Positions 52,173 to 60,799 of a DNA stretch of 64,000 nt are shown in pieces (within the stretch, counting starts at the first letter, position 1; the number at the start of each line of letters is the position of its first letter). The DNA comes from Archangium violaceum (GTDB taxonomy: Bacteria > Myxococcota > Myxococcia > Myxococcales > Myxococcaceae). The stretch spans positions 4,880,001-4,944,000 of the forward strand of contig NZ_CP069396.1 of assembly GCF_016887565.1 (NCBI RefSeq), given 5' to 3'. The notes beneath the pieces were generated by a model. That model did not search any database. It was given only the letters and a program-made list of their open reading frames with translations, and had not been told where the DNA came from. A program made the position numbers and the translations under genes.

Positions 52173-52966
52173 GGGCGGTTCTCCTGCGGACCCGAAGCGG
52201 TACCAGACTGGGGCAGGGGTTGGAAGTGGGGAGGCAGGTTGCTGGCCGGCTCCATCGTGATCTTCTTGTCACTCGGGGCGGGAGGCACCATGCGCGGTTT
52301 GGCATCCACGCCGTAGTCGCGCACCTCCATGGTGTACCGGACGGGGGGGAGCTCGATTTTCGCCAGGCGGAGGATGGGAATCTCGCGGCTGAGCCAGTAG
52401 CGCTTGAGGACGAGCTGGCGGTGACGGACCTCCATGGGCTCGGCGGTGACGGTGCCCGCGAGCGTCATGACGCGGGCGGGCTTGCCCCGGTTGACGCTCG
52501 TGCCCTCGCCAGCGGGCAGCAGCGCCGAGGGCGGGAGCGGGGTAGGGCGGGACGAGTCCTTCTCGGGCGTGCCGACGAAGAACGGCATGGCTCCCGTGTC
52601 CACCTCCTGGAGCTTCTCGAAGCCCTGGGTGGCGAACAGCCGCGAGATGCCCTCGCGGCGCAGCCCCGTGTCGCGGGCCACCAGCATGAGGAACTGGGCC
52701 AGGGGGGCCTTCAGCTCCGCGTGCTCGCCGAACTCCAGCTCCATCCACACCGCGTCGCGGCCCTGGGCGTCCTTCTGCTCGGCGACGACGGCCAGACGCA
52801 TGAAGCCCTCGGTGGGGCCACCATTCATCTGGTACGTCACCCACTCGCCCACGCGCGCCTCCATCGTTTCAGGGGCGGCCTCGAAGAGCAGGCGCCCCTC
52901 GCGCGGCAGCTCGGCGGGCGTGGCGCCCAGCAGCACCAACGACACCGCACACAGGAGCGCGCTCAT
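52169..52966 (-). CDS. exported accessory protein of the Tad-like operon
   Basis: A 265-residue protein with a short signal peptide (MSALLCAVSLVLLGATPAEL) and a beta-rich mature domain (VGEWVTYQMNGGPTEGFMRLAVV, VWMELEFGEH, YTMEVRDYG), ending in a Pro-rich tail. No family recognised. Starts and stops overlap both neighbours (ATGA), so it belongs to the operon. Probably periplasmic. Confidence 0.68.
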   Translation of the reverse strand: MSALLCAVSLVLLGATPAELPREGRLLFEAAPETMEARVGEWVTYQMNGGPTEGFMRLAVVAEQKDAQGRDAVWMELEFGEHAELKAPLAQFLMLVARDTGLRREGISRLFATQGFEKLQEVDTGAMPFFVGTPEKDSSRPTPLPPSALLPAGEGTSVNRGKPARVMTLAGTVTAEPMEVRHRQLVLKRYWLSREIPILRLAKIELPPVRYTMEVRDYGVDAKPRMVPPAPSDKKITMEPASNLPPHFQPLPQSGTASGPQENRP

Positions 52967-53736
52967 GGCTGCTTCTCCTTCACGAGGCCCGTGCGGATGG
53001 CCTCCTGGCGTGCCTGGTGCACGGCATCCGCGTTGGGCATGCCATCGGGCCGATCCGTTCCCACCCACGTCTGGGAGATGGCCACCCGGGAGGGCTCCAG
53101 CTCCACCAGGGTGGTGATCGTCTGCTCGGCGCCGCGTGCGTACTCGAGGACGAGGGTGCGCTGACGATCCAGCGTGCCCCCGGAATCGCGCACCGGCTTG
53201 TAGCCGGCGGCGGTGAACTTGGAGGCGAGCTCCTGGCGCACGGTGTCCAGGCCGCGCTCGACCACCTGGGTGCGGTGCCGCGAGCCTCCGGCCTCATCGC
53301 GCGTGCCCACGTCGGCGCTGAAGAGCGCGCCCTCCACCTGGATGAAGTGGCCCTTGCCGGCGTCGGGGGGCGTCTCGTACAGCCACAGGTCCTTCAGCAC
53401 GGTGAAGCCCACCGTCTTGCCCATATGGGTGCGCAGCACCACCGCGCGCTGGAGTCCCTCGCGCGTGTAGAAGGCGGACACCACCCCTTCCTGCTTGAAG
53501 TCGCCGCTGGCGACGACGGGGTAGCCCTGCTTGCGCCAGAGGTCGGTGAAGTACTTCGCCACCTTCACCATCGGGTCCGGGGTGGTGAAGTAGGCCATGC
53601 GGTGGTACTGGCCGCCGATGAGCAGATCATTGCCGATCCGCGTGTGCACGGTGCCGGGGTAGACGGCGAGCTCCTGCTCCGCTCGCGACGGAGCGGCCCA
53701 CAGCAGGAGCAGGAGGGTGAAGAGGATTACTCGCAC
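52963..53736 (-). CDS. exported accessory protein of the Tad-like operon
   Basis: A 257-residue protein with signal peptide MRVILFTLLLLLWAAPSRA and an alpha/beta mature domain (YHRMAYFTTPDPMVKVAKYFTDLW, VVLRTHMGKTVGFTVLKDLW, TVRQELASKFTAAGYKPV). No family recognised. The GTG start at 53736 lies inside the end of the TadE-like gene (10 bp overlap). Likely periplasmic. Confidence 0.68.
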   Translation of the reverse strand: MRVILFTLLLLLWAAPSRAEQELAVYPGTVHTRIGNDLLIGGQYHRMAYFTTPDPMVKVAKYFTDLWRKQGYPVVASGDFKQEGVVSAFYTREGLQRAVVLRTHMGKTVGFTVLKDLWLYETPPDAGKGHFIQVEGALFSADVGTRDEAGGSRHRTQVVERGLDTVRQELASKFTAAGYKPVRDSGGTLDRQRTLVLEYARGAEQTITTLVELEPSRVAISQTWVGTDRPDGMPNADAVHQARQEAIRTGLVKEKQP

Positions 53737-54872
53737 GTGACCTTCTGCTGGTTCTTGTCCTGGTTGGTGCTGGGATCGGCCTTGGGGGTGCTGGGCATGT
53801 CGGCCTGCATGTTCTTGCAGCCCATGAAGTTTTCGCCACGGGCCATGAAGACCTTGCGGTAGAGCGAGCTGTCGTACGCCTGGGTGTCCCGGAAGGGAGC
53901 GGTGTCGAAGCAGCGCTGGTCCGGGTCGTCCAGTCCGGGGTAGCTGTTCAGGTTGTTGAGGCCCATGGGGGCACCGTGCTTGCTCTTGTTGCAGTCGCGA
54001 GCGCTCTCGCCGGGCTTGTAGTTGTGGGCCACCACGAAGGGGCCGAGGAAGTCGGGGAGGAGGAAGTTGGCCACCTCGCTGAGCTGGTCCAGGCCCACCT
54101 GGCCCGTGTAGTTGCCGATGCCCAGGAACTTCATCCGGTCCACCTGCAGGTAGAGGCCGTGGTCGGAGCCGCCCCCGTGCACGCCTGCCCGCTTGGACTT
54201 CACCAGGGCGTCACCGCCATCGGGCAGCTGCCAGCCGTTGGCGATGAGCGTGAAGCGGTTCTTCACCTGCATGTTGCTCAGGTCCTTGCCGCCCCAGTTG
54301 TCCACGGTGAAGAAGCCCTTGTCCTCCTTCTGCAGGTAGTTCCTGGGCAACCCGATGCTGGTGAGCCGGCTGCGGAGCTCCACCTCCACCTGGCCCTTGG
54401 TGTTGAAGTGGAAGTGCTCGAGGAAGTAGTCGAGCGTCTTGCCCACCGCGGAGGCCGCCTCGGCGCCCATGCCGCCCGAGCCCTCGAAGACGCGGCTCAG
54501 GTCGATCCCCGACACGCCCTGGTTCTTGATGGTCACCTGCGCCGGCTCGGCGCGCAGCATGGTGCCGAACCTGCCCTCGGGCTCGATGGAGTCGAGGTCC
54601 CGGTAGCGCTCGGCGGCCTCCTTCACCGAGGCCGTCATGGCCACGTCGAAGGCCTTCTCGTGGTCCCCGCTGCCGTAGTCGCTCAGGGCGTAGCTCGTCA
54701 TCTCCCAGGCGACGTACCGGCTGGCCTCCTGCAGCTTGAGCTTGGCCCGGATGATCTCGCTCAGGAAGATGCTGAACATCAGGATGGAGACGAGCAGCGG
54801 CACCACGAGCGCGAACTCGACGATGGCGGCGCCACGCTGGGACGGCTTGCGATGTGCGTGAGGGCGGAGCAT
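53727..54872 (-). CDS. TadE-like pseudopilin, large form
   Basis: A 381-residue protein. The N-terminus has the TadE pattern: basic leader, then RGAAIVEFALVVPLLVSILMFSIFL with the Glu at the expected place after the cleavage site. A long C-terminal region follows, with cysteines near the end (C-terminal CKNMQ, KVTCE). Typical TadE proteins are under 200 residues, so this is a large variant. It lies 8 bp behind the TadG-type gene. Confidence 0.8.
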   Translation of the reverse strand: MLRPHAHRKPSQRGAAIVEFALVVPLLVSILMFSIFLSEIIRAKLKLQEASRYVAWEMTSYALSDYGSGDHEKAFDVAMTASVKEAAERYRDLDSIEPEGRFGTMLRAEPAQVTIKNQGVSGIDLSRVFEGSGGMGAEAASAVGKTLDYFLEHFHFNTKGQVEVELRSRLTSIGLPRNYLQKEDKGFFTVDNWGGKDLSNMQVKNRFTLIANGWQLPDGGDALVKSKRAGVHGGGSDHGLYLQVDRMKFLGIGNYTGQVGLDQLSEVANFLLPDFLGPFVVAHNYKPGESARDCNKSKHGAPMGLNNLNSYPGLDDPDQRCFDTAPFRDTQAYDSSLYRKVFMARGENFMGCKNMQADMPSTPKADPSTNQDKNQQKVTCE

Positions 54873-54880
54873 GGCGGGCC

Positions 54881-56908
54881 TCAGTGGGTGATGATCTTCG
54901 CCGGCGAGTCCTTGATGGCGTTGGGCAGCGCGTTCGCCAGCTTGTTGACCAGCGGCAGCTGCTCCTTGCCCTGCCACACGGCCGCCAGACGAGGCCGCCA
55001 GTAGGGGTTGAAGAAGTTGGGCTGCTCGGTCCAGTTGCCGGGCCGGTGGTAGTACGTCTGGCCGCGCGAGATGACGTTCATCCCCGTCACCAGGTCCCAC
55101 CCGCCGACGGAGATCTTCATCCGGTCGTTGTCCAGGTCCAGCGTCGTGGGCGACTGGCCGAAGGCGAACTTGAGCTTGCCGCTGGAGTTGAGCCGGCCCG
55201 GCCCGTTGTGCGTGGCACCGGTGGCGTCGGCCTTGTCGTTGTGCAGCTGCTTCGTGTCCTTGTTGAGCATCACCCAGGCGGAGGGCTGGTTGAAGTCGTC
55301 CTTGCGCTCGGCCATGGCGGTGGTGCTGGCGTCCTCGCCGAAGCCTCCCGCGCAGTCCTTCGCGTAGTCGCCCGGTTCGAAGTGAGGGAAGGGGGCCAGA
55401 CCCTCCCAGGGGTGGTTGTCGTCATCCGGATCGATGCGGACGTTGGCCACGAAGATGGACATGTCGTCGAAGACGCACTTGCCGAGGAGCCTCGCGAGGC
55501 AGGGCTTGGACTCGTAGAGGCCCACCTCCCGGTCGTTCTGGTTCTTGGCCTGCCCGGGGAAGACCACGCGCCAGTGGATGCCGTTCTCGCGCAGGTCCGT
55601 CCTGCTCATGGCCCAGATGCTGGTCTTGAGCGTGTCGTTCTTCTCCTCGCGCGGATCGCCCCAGCAGTCACGCCAGGTCCGCTCATCGCTTTTGCTCGGC
55701 TCCTTGGGGCAGCGGAAGGGGTTGTTGATGCTGGCGATCTTGATGTCGATCTTCGACGGTCCCGGCAGCTTGATGTAGTACGGGTCGTCCGCGCCGAGCA
55801 CGTCACCCTGGCCGAGCATGCCCATGGGCAGGTTGGGCAGGTCGTTGGCCTCGCGGATCTTGTTGCGGCGCTTGGAGGCATCGCCCTTGGTGGCCTCCAT
55901 GCCGCCGAAGCCGAGCCGGTAGGTGAGGAAGCGCGTCTGCCCCCACTTGGGGAAGTCGTTGAGGAAGGACTCCAGCGGCTTGAGCCAGCTGGGGATGGGC
56001 ATGAGGCTTCCCAGCCGGCGGTCGGTGACCATCGTCTCCGGGCAGATGCCGGTCTTCGAGTCACAGGGGAAGCGCGTGGCGTTGGTGATGCCCGCCATCA
56101 CCCGCTTGGCCCGGGCCACCTTGTCGGTCTCGTCCCGCTTCGTCGGATCCAACGTGTCGAACGGGTTGACCGGACTGAAGGGCGTGCCGTTGGCCTCCTT
56201 GTAGTGCGTGCGGTTGTAGAGGCACTGGTTGATGACCCCCGCCACCGTCTGCGGGATGAGCGAGTCCACGTTGGGATCGTTCGCCTTGATGATGGTGTTG
56301 GAGGTCCCCAGCACGTACGAGGACGTGGACAGCATCACCGCGGTGGCCGCGCCGGCCATCACCGAATTGAGCATCCGGTGTCCTGGCACGACCACCTTGC
56401 CTATGACCTGGTCGATGGGCTCCATCACCCCCTTCATGAGGAGCAGCATCCCCCGGAGGATGGTGTAGATGGTGTCCAGCGCCTTCATGATGACGTTGAT
56501 GTAGGGCAGTTTGTCGAGGACGGCGCAGATGAGCTTCCAGACCCCGCTGCGGCTGTTCTTGGGGAAGCACGGGCCGATGGTGCGCATGAGCCCGAAGATG
56601 TCCGTCAGGAAGGCCTGGACGAAGAAGATGAACGAGTCCAGCGACTGCCACAGCATCGCGGACACGTAGTGGGACACCTGCGTGCGGTTGGTGAACGCGT
56701 AGAAGTTGAACGCGCGCGCCTCCATGGCCGCGGTGGAGTAGGCCGCCGCGTCCGCCGTGTTCTGCAGGCGGATCCGCTCGTGCACACCGTGCCCGATGTT
56801 GACCGTGGTGATGAGCGCGATGCTCAGGATGAGCATCAGCAGGCAGGCCAGGACGAGTGCCTGGCCTTCCTGGCGCTCGAGGCTGCGTCGGAGAGCGCGG
56901 GTCACCAT
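54881..56908 (-). CDS. TadG-like protein
   Basis: A 675-residue protein with an N-terminal anchor (EGQALVLACLLMLILSIALITTVNIG) and the TadG-type segment RIRLQNTADAAAYSTAAMEARAFNFYAF, followed by a large secreted region with several hydrophobic stretches (about 95-215) and Cys pairs. TadG-type proteins are minor pilus components or assembly factors. Starts 4 bp after the upstream TadE-like gene. Confidence 0.8.
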   Translation of the reverse strand: MVTRALRRSLERQEGQALVLACLLMLILSIALITTVNIGHGVHERIRLQNTADAAAYSTAAMEARAFNFYAFTNRTQVSHYVSAMLWQSLDSFIFFVQAFLTDIFGLMRTIGPCFPKNSRSGVWKLICAVLDKLPYINVIMKALDTIYTILRGMLLLMKGVMEPIDQVIGKVVVPGHRMLNSVMAGAATAVMLSTSSYVLGTSNTIIKANDPNVDSLIPQTVAGVINQCLYNRTHYKEANGTPFSPVNPFDTLDPTKRDETDKVARAKRVMAGITNATRFPCDSKTGICPETMVTDRRLGSLMPIPSWLKPLESFLNDFPKWGQTRFLTYRLGFGGMEATKGDASKRRNKIREANDLPNLPMGMLGQGDVLGADDPYYIKLPGPSKIDIKIASINNPFRCPKEPSKSDERTWRDCWGDPREEKNDTLKTSIWAMSRTDLRENGIHWRVVFPGQAKNQNDREVGLYESKPCLARLLGKCVFDDMSIFVANVRIDPDDDNHPWEGLAPFPHFEPGDYAKDCAGGFGEDASTTAMAERKDDFNQPSAWVMLNKDTKQLHNDKADATGATHNGPGRLNSSGKLKFAFGQSPTTLDLDNDRMKISVGGWDLVTGMNVISRGQTYYHRPGNWTEQPNFFNPYWRPRLAAVWQGKEQLPLVNKLANALPNAIKDSPAKIITH

Positions 56909-56912
56909 GGCG

Positions 56913-57905
56913 TCACAATCCCCAGTCCGGGTTCAGGTGCATCAACCACTTGTAATAGAAGTTCGACTGCATCCTCATGCTGTAGGTGGCCGTCAGCGGG
57001 ATGAAGTAGCGCTTGCCCACCAGCTTCGAGACGAGCGGGATGCTGCCGGTGGCCAGCCCCCACAGCACGGTCATCTCCACCGTGTAGAGCGTGTTGTAGC
57101 CCTTCTGGTGGTCCAACCCCTTCACGGGCACCATCGCCACGTCCTTCATCCCGCCCTGGCGGTTGGTGATGAGCGCCCTCGAGTTCACCGAGGGCTTGTA
57201 GATGGCGCCGCCCAGGGACACGCCCGCGTTGGCCGCCCACCACGAGGTGAAGATGATCCAGTTGGCGAAGGGCACCCGGAGCTCGTACCAGTAGCGCACG
57301 CGCACGCTCAGCACCGTGGCCTTGCGGAACACCTCCTCGCCGTCGTCCGGCAGCGGGAGGTTGAAGAACTTGGCGATCTTCGCCTCCAGCTCCGGCACCT
57401 CCGGGTAGGAGTCCGGTCCGTCGAAGTCCATCTCCCGCCAGTTGACGGCCGAGCGCAGCTTCCACACGCTCTGCACCGGCGAGTACCAGGACGGGTTCAC
57501 CGTATCCACGCGCACCTGGCCGAACAGGTTGGAGCCGTTCACCGACGCCGGCACCACCGAGTTCTTGTTGGGCCAGGCCAGCAGCTGCAGCGCCTCGTCG
57601 TAGAGCTGCGCCAGCGCCCACGTCTTGGCCAGCTTCGGCAGGTCATCCGTGCGGCCCATGGTGGGCAGCAGCGCCACGATGGCCGCGTCATGCATGCGCT
57701 CGTTGTTGCCGTTCCAGACGATCCCCGTGCGCGCCGCGCAGTACGCCGCGTACTCGGTCATCAGCTTGGCGTGCTGCATCATCGTCAGCTGGATGATGCC
57801 CAGGCCCAGGAACACCATCAGCGGCAGTACCAGCGCGGATTCGACCGCGGCCTGCCCGGATTCCCGGGTTCGGTGGAGGGGGGTTGAAACCATGGATGTC
57901 GCCAT
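56913..57905 (-). CDS. TadE-like pseudopilin
   Basis: A 330-residue protein with leader and SGQAAVESALVLPLMVFLGLGIIQLTMM, the TadE/pseudopilin start with Glu after the cleavage region. The secreted part is about 280 residues. It is the first gene of the seven-gene minus-strand operon. The ATG at 57905 or the one at 57893 may start it; neither has a strong ribosome site. Confidence 0.8.
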   Translation of the reverse strand: MATSMVSTPLHRTRESGQAAVESALVLPLMVFLGLGIIQLTMMQHAKLMTEYAAYCAARTGIVWNGNNERMHDAAIVALLPTMGRTDDLPKLAKTWALAQLYDEALQLLAWPNKNSVVPASVNGSNLFGQVRVDTVNPSWYSPVQSVWKLRSAVNWREMDFDGPDSYPEVPELEAKIAKFFNLPLPDDGEEVFRKATVLSVRVRYWYELRVPFANWIIFTSWWAANAGVSLGGAIYKPSVNSRALITNRQGGMKDVAMVPVKGLDHQKGYNTLYTVEMTVLWGLATGSIPLVSKLVGKRYFIPLTATYSMRMQSNFYYKWLMHLNPDWGL

Positions 57906-57999
57906 CTAGCGACATTCATGCCACATCTTGTATCCGTCAGGTGGACGACGATTGGGGGGTCTCCCCAGAGGGACGGACCGGGCTCGGAACCGGGACGTC

Positions 58000-58017
58000 A
58001 AGCCGTCAGAACGGCTT
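58000..58017. promoter_or_regulatory. inverted repeat near the cpaB promoter
   Basis: AAGCCGT (58000-58006) / ACGGCTT (58011-58017) with a 4 nt spacer, 18 bp upstream of the -35 box. It could be an operator for the divergent operons. Confidence 0.35.
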
Positions 58018-58034
58018 AATCCGTGAGGGTGACT

Positions 58035-58064
58035 TTGACACCCCACATGACAGGTGGATAACAT
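58035..58064 (+). promoter_or_regulatory. sigma-70-like promoter of the cpaB operon
   Basis: Consensus TTGACA (58035-58040), an 18 nt spacer and TAACAT (58059-58064), about 100 nt before the cpaB ATG. The remaining 57906-58164 region must also hold the minus-strand promoter, which I cannot place. Confidence 0.6.
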
Positions 58065-58164
58065 CCCACCCCGCTGACGCCCCCGGGCCCATCTTGAGTG
58101 CAGCTCTCCCACCCATGCGTACCCGCCCCCCCGGCGTCCCCCGCTTTCTGGAGGTCCTCGAGAC

Positions 58165-58986
58165 ATGTTGAAGGGTAAGACTCCGCTCGTCATCGCGCTG
58201 GCGCTCGGCCTGCTGGCTGGCATCATCGCGTGGTCGGCCATCAAGAAGAAGGAAGCGGACGTGCGCCGGGGCTGGAACCTGGTGCCCGTGGTCGTGGCCT
58301 CCCAGGACATCCCCGAGGGCACGGTCGTCTCCATCGAGATGATCAACCAGCGCTCGGTGCCCGAGCAGTTCGTGACCTCCTCGGTGGTGAAGCCGGACTC
58401 GGCCACCTACGTGGTGGGCCAGAAGGTGCTCGTGGCGCTGCAGGCCGGTGATCCGCTGCTGTGGAGCCAGTTCGAGACCACCAAGGCCGCCGAGCGCCTG
58501 TCCACCAAGGTGCAGAAGAAGGTGCGCGCCATCACCATCGAGTCGCGCCCCACCACCTCCGTGGGCGGGTGGATCCGCCCCAACGATCACGTGGACGTGA
58601 TCGGCACCTTCCGCGATCCCCAGACGGACGAGAACGTGGCCGTGACGCTGCTGCAGAACGTCATCGTGCTCGCCACGGGCAAGATCACCGGCACCACGAA
58701 CGTCAACCTCATCCCGGAGACCCAGCGCGACTACACCAACATCACGCTCATGGTCATCCCCGAGGAGGCGGAGATCCTCACGCTGGCCGCGGAGCTGGGC
58801 AACCTGACGCTCTCGCTGCGCAACGAGGAGGACGTGGACATGATCGAAGAGCGTGGCCGCGCCACCATCAGCACGCTGTTGTCCGGCGAGCGCACCCGCG
58901 TCCTCGAGCAGAAGCGCCGCGAGATCATCCAGATCATCAAGGGCAACACCTCCGAGAAGAGCACCGTGGGCTCGAGCGTCCCGTAG
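58165..58986 (+). CDS. cpaB: Flp pilus assembly protein CpaB
   Basis: A 273-residue protein with an N-terminal membrane segment (TPLVIALALGLLAGIIAW), a SAF domain (VPVVVASQDIPEGTVV...VVGQKVLVALQAGDPLLWSQF, about 40-105) and the RcpC/CpaB domain (VRAITIESRPTTSVGGWIRPNDHVDVIGTF). It works in the periplasm with the secretin of a Tad system. First gene of the plus-strand operon. Confidence 0.92.
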   Translation: MLKGKTPLVIALALGLLAGIIAWSAIKKKEADVRRGWNLVPVVVASQDIPEGTVVSIEMINQRSVPEQFVTSSVVKPDSATYVVGQKVLVALQAGDPLLWSQFETTKAAERLSTKVQKKVRAITIESRPTTSVGGWIRPNDHVDVIGTFRDPQTDENVAVTLLQNVIVLATGKITGTTNVNLIPETQRDYTNITLMVIPEEAEILTLAAELGNLTLSLRNEEDVDMIEERGRATISTLLSGERTRVLEQKRREIIQIIKGNTSEKSTVGSSVP

Positions 58987-59048
58987 TCACGGTCTTCGTC
59001 CCCTTCACCGTGTCGTCCCCCCTCCGCCGCTGAAGGAAGTCCCCGCCC

Positions 59049-59894
59049 ATGCTGGCCGGAATCGTCCTCCTCCTCGTCACCGGGTCCGTCTTCTTCTTCA
59101 GCCTGGTGATCTTCACCGTCCTGGCGAAGGCGTACGAGCAGTACCAGGAGCGGTACGTCGTCAAGTCGATGAACGACTTGAGCGACATGTTCCTCTTCAT
59201 CGATGCCCGTCAGCTGCTGGTGCTCAACATCGCCAGCATGTGCTTGTTGGGCATCCTGTCGTACATCATCTTCAACCCCATCCTCTGCGTGGGTGCCACC
59301 ATCTTCGGCTTCTTCCTGCCGATCATCCTGGTGAAGCACTACCGCAAGCGGCGCATCAAGAAGTTCAACGTGCAGCTGGTGGACGCGCTGCAGGCGATGG
59401 CCAACGCGTTCAAGGCGGGTCTCACGTTCCCGCAGGCCATCGAGCACGTGGCTCGCGAGGCGCAGCCGCCCCTGGCCCAGGAGTTCGGGCTCTTCGTGAA
59501 GGAAGTGAAGCTGGGCGTGCCGCTGGAGGAGGCCCTCATCAACATGGGCCGCCGGGTGGGCAGCGACGACCTGGAGCTGGTCGTGGTGGCCACCAACATC
59601 GCGCGCCAGCTGGGCGGCAACATGGCGGAGATGTTCGAGACCATCTCCACCGTCATCCGCGAGCGCTTCCGGCTCGAGGGGAAGATCGACGCGCTCACCG
59701 CCCAGGGCAAGCTGCAGGGCTGGGTGGTGGCCGCCATGCCGGCCATCCTCGGCATGGTGCTCAATTACATGCGTCCGGACCTGATGGAGCCGATGATGGA
59801 CCACTGGTTCGGCTACGTGCTGGTCACGATCATCGCCATCATGGAAGTCCTCGGCGTGTTGATCATCCGGCGCATCGTCAACATCGATATCTGA
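59049..59894 (+). CDS. tadB: Tad system inner-membrane platform protein TadB
   Basis: A 281-residue protein with two N-terminal membrane segments, a cytoplasmic T2SSF domain (LVDALQAMANAFKAGLTFPQAIEHVAREAQPPLAQEF) and two C-terminal segments. It is a type II secretion F-family platform that couples the pilus ATPase to pilin. It lies 62 bp after cpaB and 10 bp before tadC. Confidence 0.88.
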   Translation: MLAGIVLLLVTGSVFFFSLVIFTVLAKAYEQYQERYVVKSMNDLSDMFLFIDARQLLVLNIASMCLLGILSYIIFNPILCVGATIFGFFLPIILVKHYRKRRIKKFNVQLVDALQAMANAFKAGLTFPQAIEHVAREAQPPLAQEFGLFVKEVKLGVPLEEALINMGRRVGSDDLELVVVATNIARQLGGNMAEMFETISTVIRERFRLEGKIDALTAQGKLQGWVVAAMPAILGMVLNYMRPDLMEPMMDHWFGYVLVTIIAIMEVLGVLIIRRIVNIDI

Positions 59895-59904
59895 AGGAGC
59901 AGCC

Positions 59905-60795
59905 GTGGGCGACGTCCTCACCTATACGTTGATGGGAGGCTCGGCGCTGATGTTCGCGGCGGCGGCGGGCTTCCTCGGCTTCGGCGTCTACCAGAACTTC
60001 TTCGAGCGCTTCGTGTCGGAAGTGCGCGACGAGTCCGCTGGTGGCGTCAAGGGCATGGGCTCGGTCACCGTGCGCAAGCTCGGTGCGCTCAACCGGCGCC
60101 TGATGTGGCCGGGCTACGAGTCCAAGATGCGCCGCAAGCTCATCAAGGCCGGCGAGCCTCAGGCCTTCAAGCCCGAGGACATCATGGCGCTGCAGGAGAT
60201 CTGCGCCATGCTGGGCCTCCTGGCGGGCCTCATCCTGATCAACGCCCTGAGCCAGAACCTGGCCTGGTCGCTGCTCTTCGCGCTCTTCGGCCTGTATTAC
60301 CCGCTCATCTGGGTGAACGATCAGGTGAAGAAGCGCCACCTGCTCATCTCTCGGGCGCTGCCCTACAACCTGGACCTGCTGACGCTGTCGGTGGAGGCCG
60401 GTCTGGACTTCACCGCGGCGCTGGCCAAGGTGGTGGAGAAGGGCAAGACGGGTCCGTTGCGCGAGGAGATGCAGATCGTCCTCAAGCAGCTGAAGATGGG
60501 CAAGACGCGCGAGGAGGCCCTCAAGGCGATGATCGCCCGGGTGGATCTGCCGGCGCTCACCACGTTCGTCACCGCGCTCATCCAGGCGGACAAGATGGGC
60601 ACCAGCCTGGGCAAGGTGCTGCGCATCCAGTCCACGCAGCTGCGCATCGACCGCACCCAGCGCGCGGAGAAGCTGGCGGGCGAGGCCCCGGTGAAGATGC
60701 TCTTCCCGCTCATCGCGTGCATCTTCCCCACGGTGTTCCTGGTGCTCTTCGGGCCCATCGTGTTCCAGTTCATGTTCGGGGACGTCGGGGGGTAG
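59905..60795 (+). CDS. tadC: Tad system inner-membrane platform protein TadC
   Basis: A 296-residue partner of TadB with the same T2SSF domain (LPYNLDLLTLSVEAGLDFTAALAKVVEKGKTGPL; LTTFVTALIQADKMGTSLGKVLRIQS). The start is GTG at 59905 after GAAGGAG. It is followed within a few bases by the FHA gene. Confidence 0.88.
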   Translation: MGDVLTYTLMGGSALMFAAAAGFLGFGVYQNFFERFVSEVRDESAGGVKGMGSVTVRKLGALNRRLMWPGYESKMRRKLIKAGEPQAFKPEDIMALQEICAMLGLLAGLILINALSQNLAWSLLFALFGLYYPLIWVNDQVKKRHLLISRALPYNLDLLTLSVEAGLDFTAALAKVVEKGKTGPLREEMQIVLKQLKMGKTREEALKAMIARVDLPALTTFVTALIQADKMGTSLGKVLRIQSTQLRIDRTQRAEKLAGEAPVKMLFPLIACIFPTVFLVLFGPIVFQFMFGDVGG

Positions 60796-60799
60796 GGTC

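Noticed and set aside
57906-58164. Sigma-54 promoter (GG-N10-GC) between the divergent Tad operons
   Set aside because: No convincing -24/-12 pair; the TTGACA-N18-TAACAT promoter explains the plus-strand side better.
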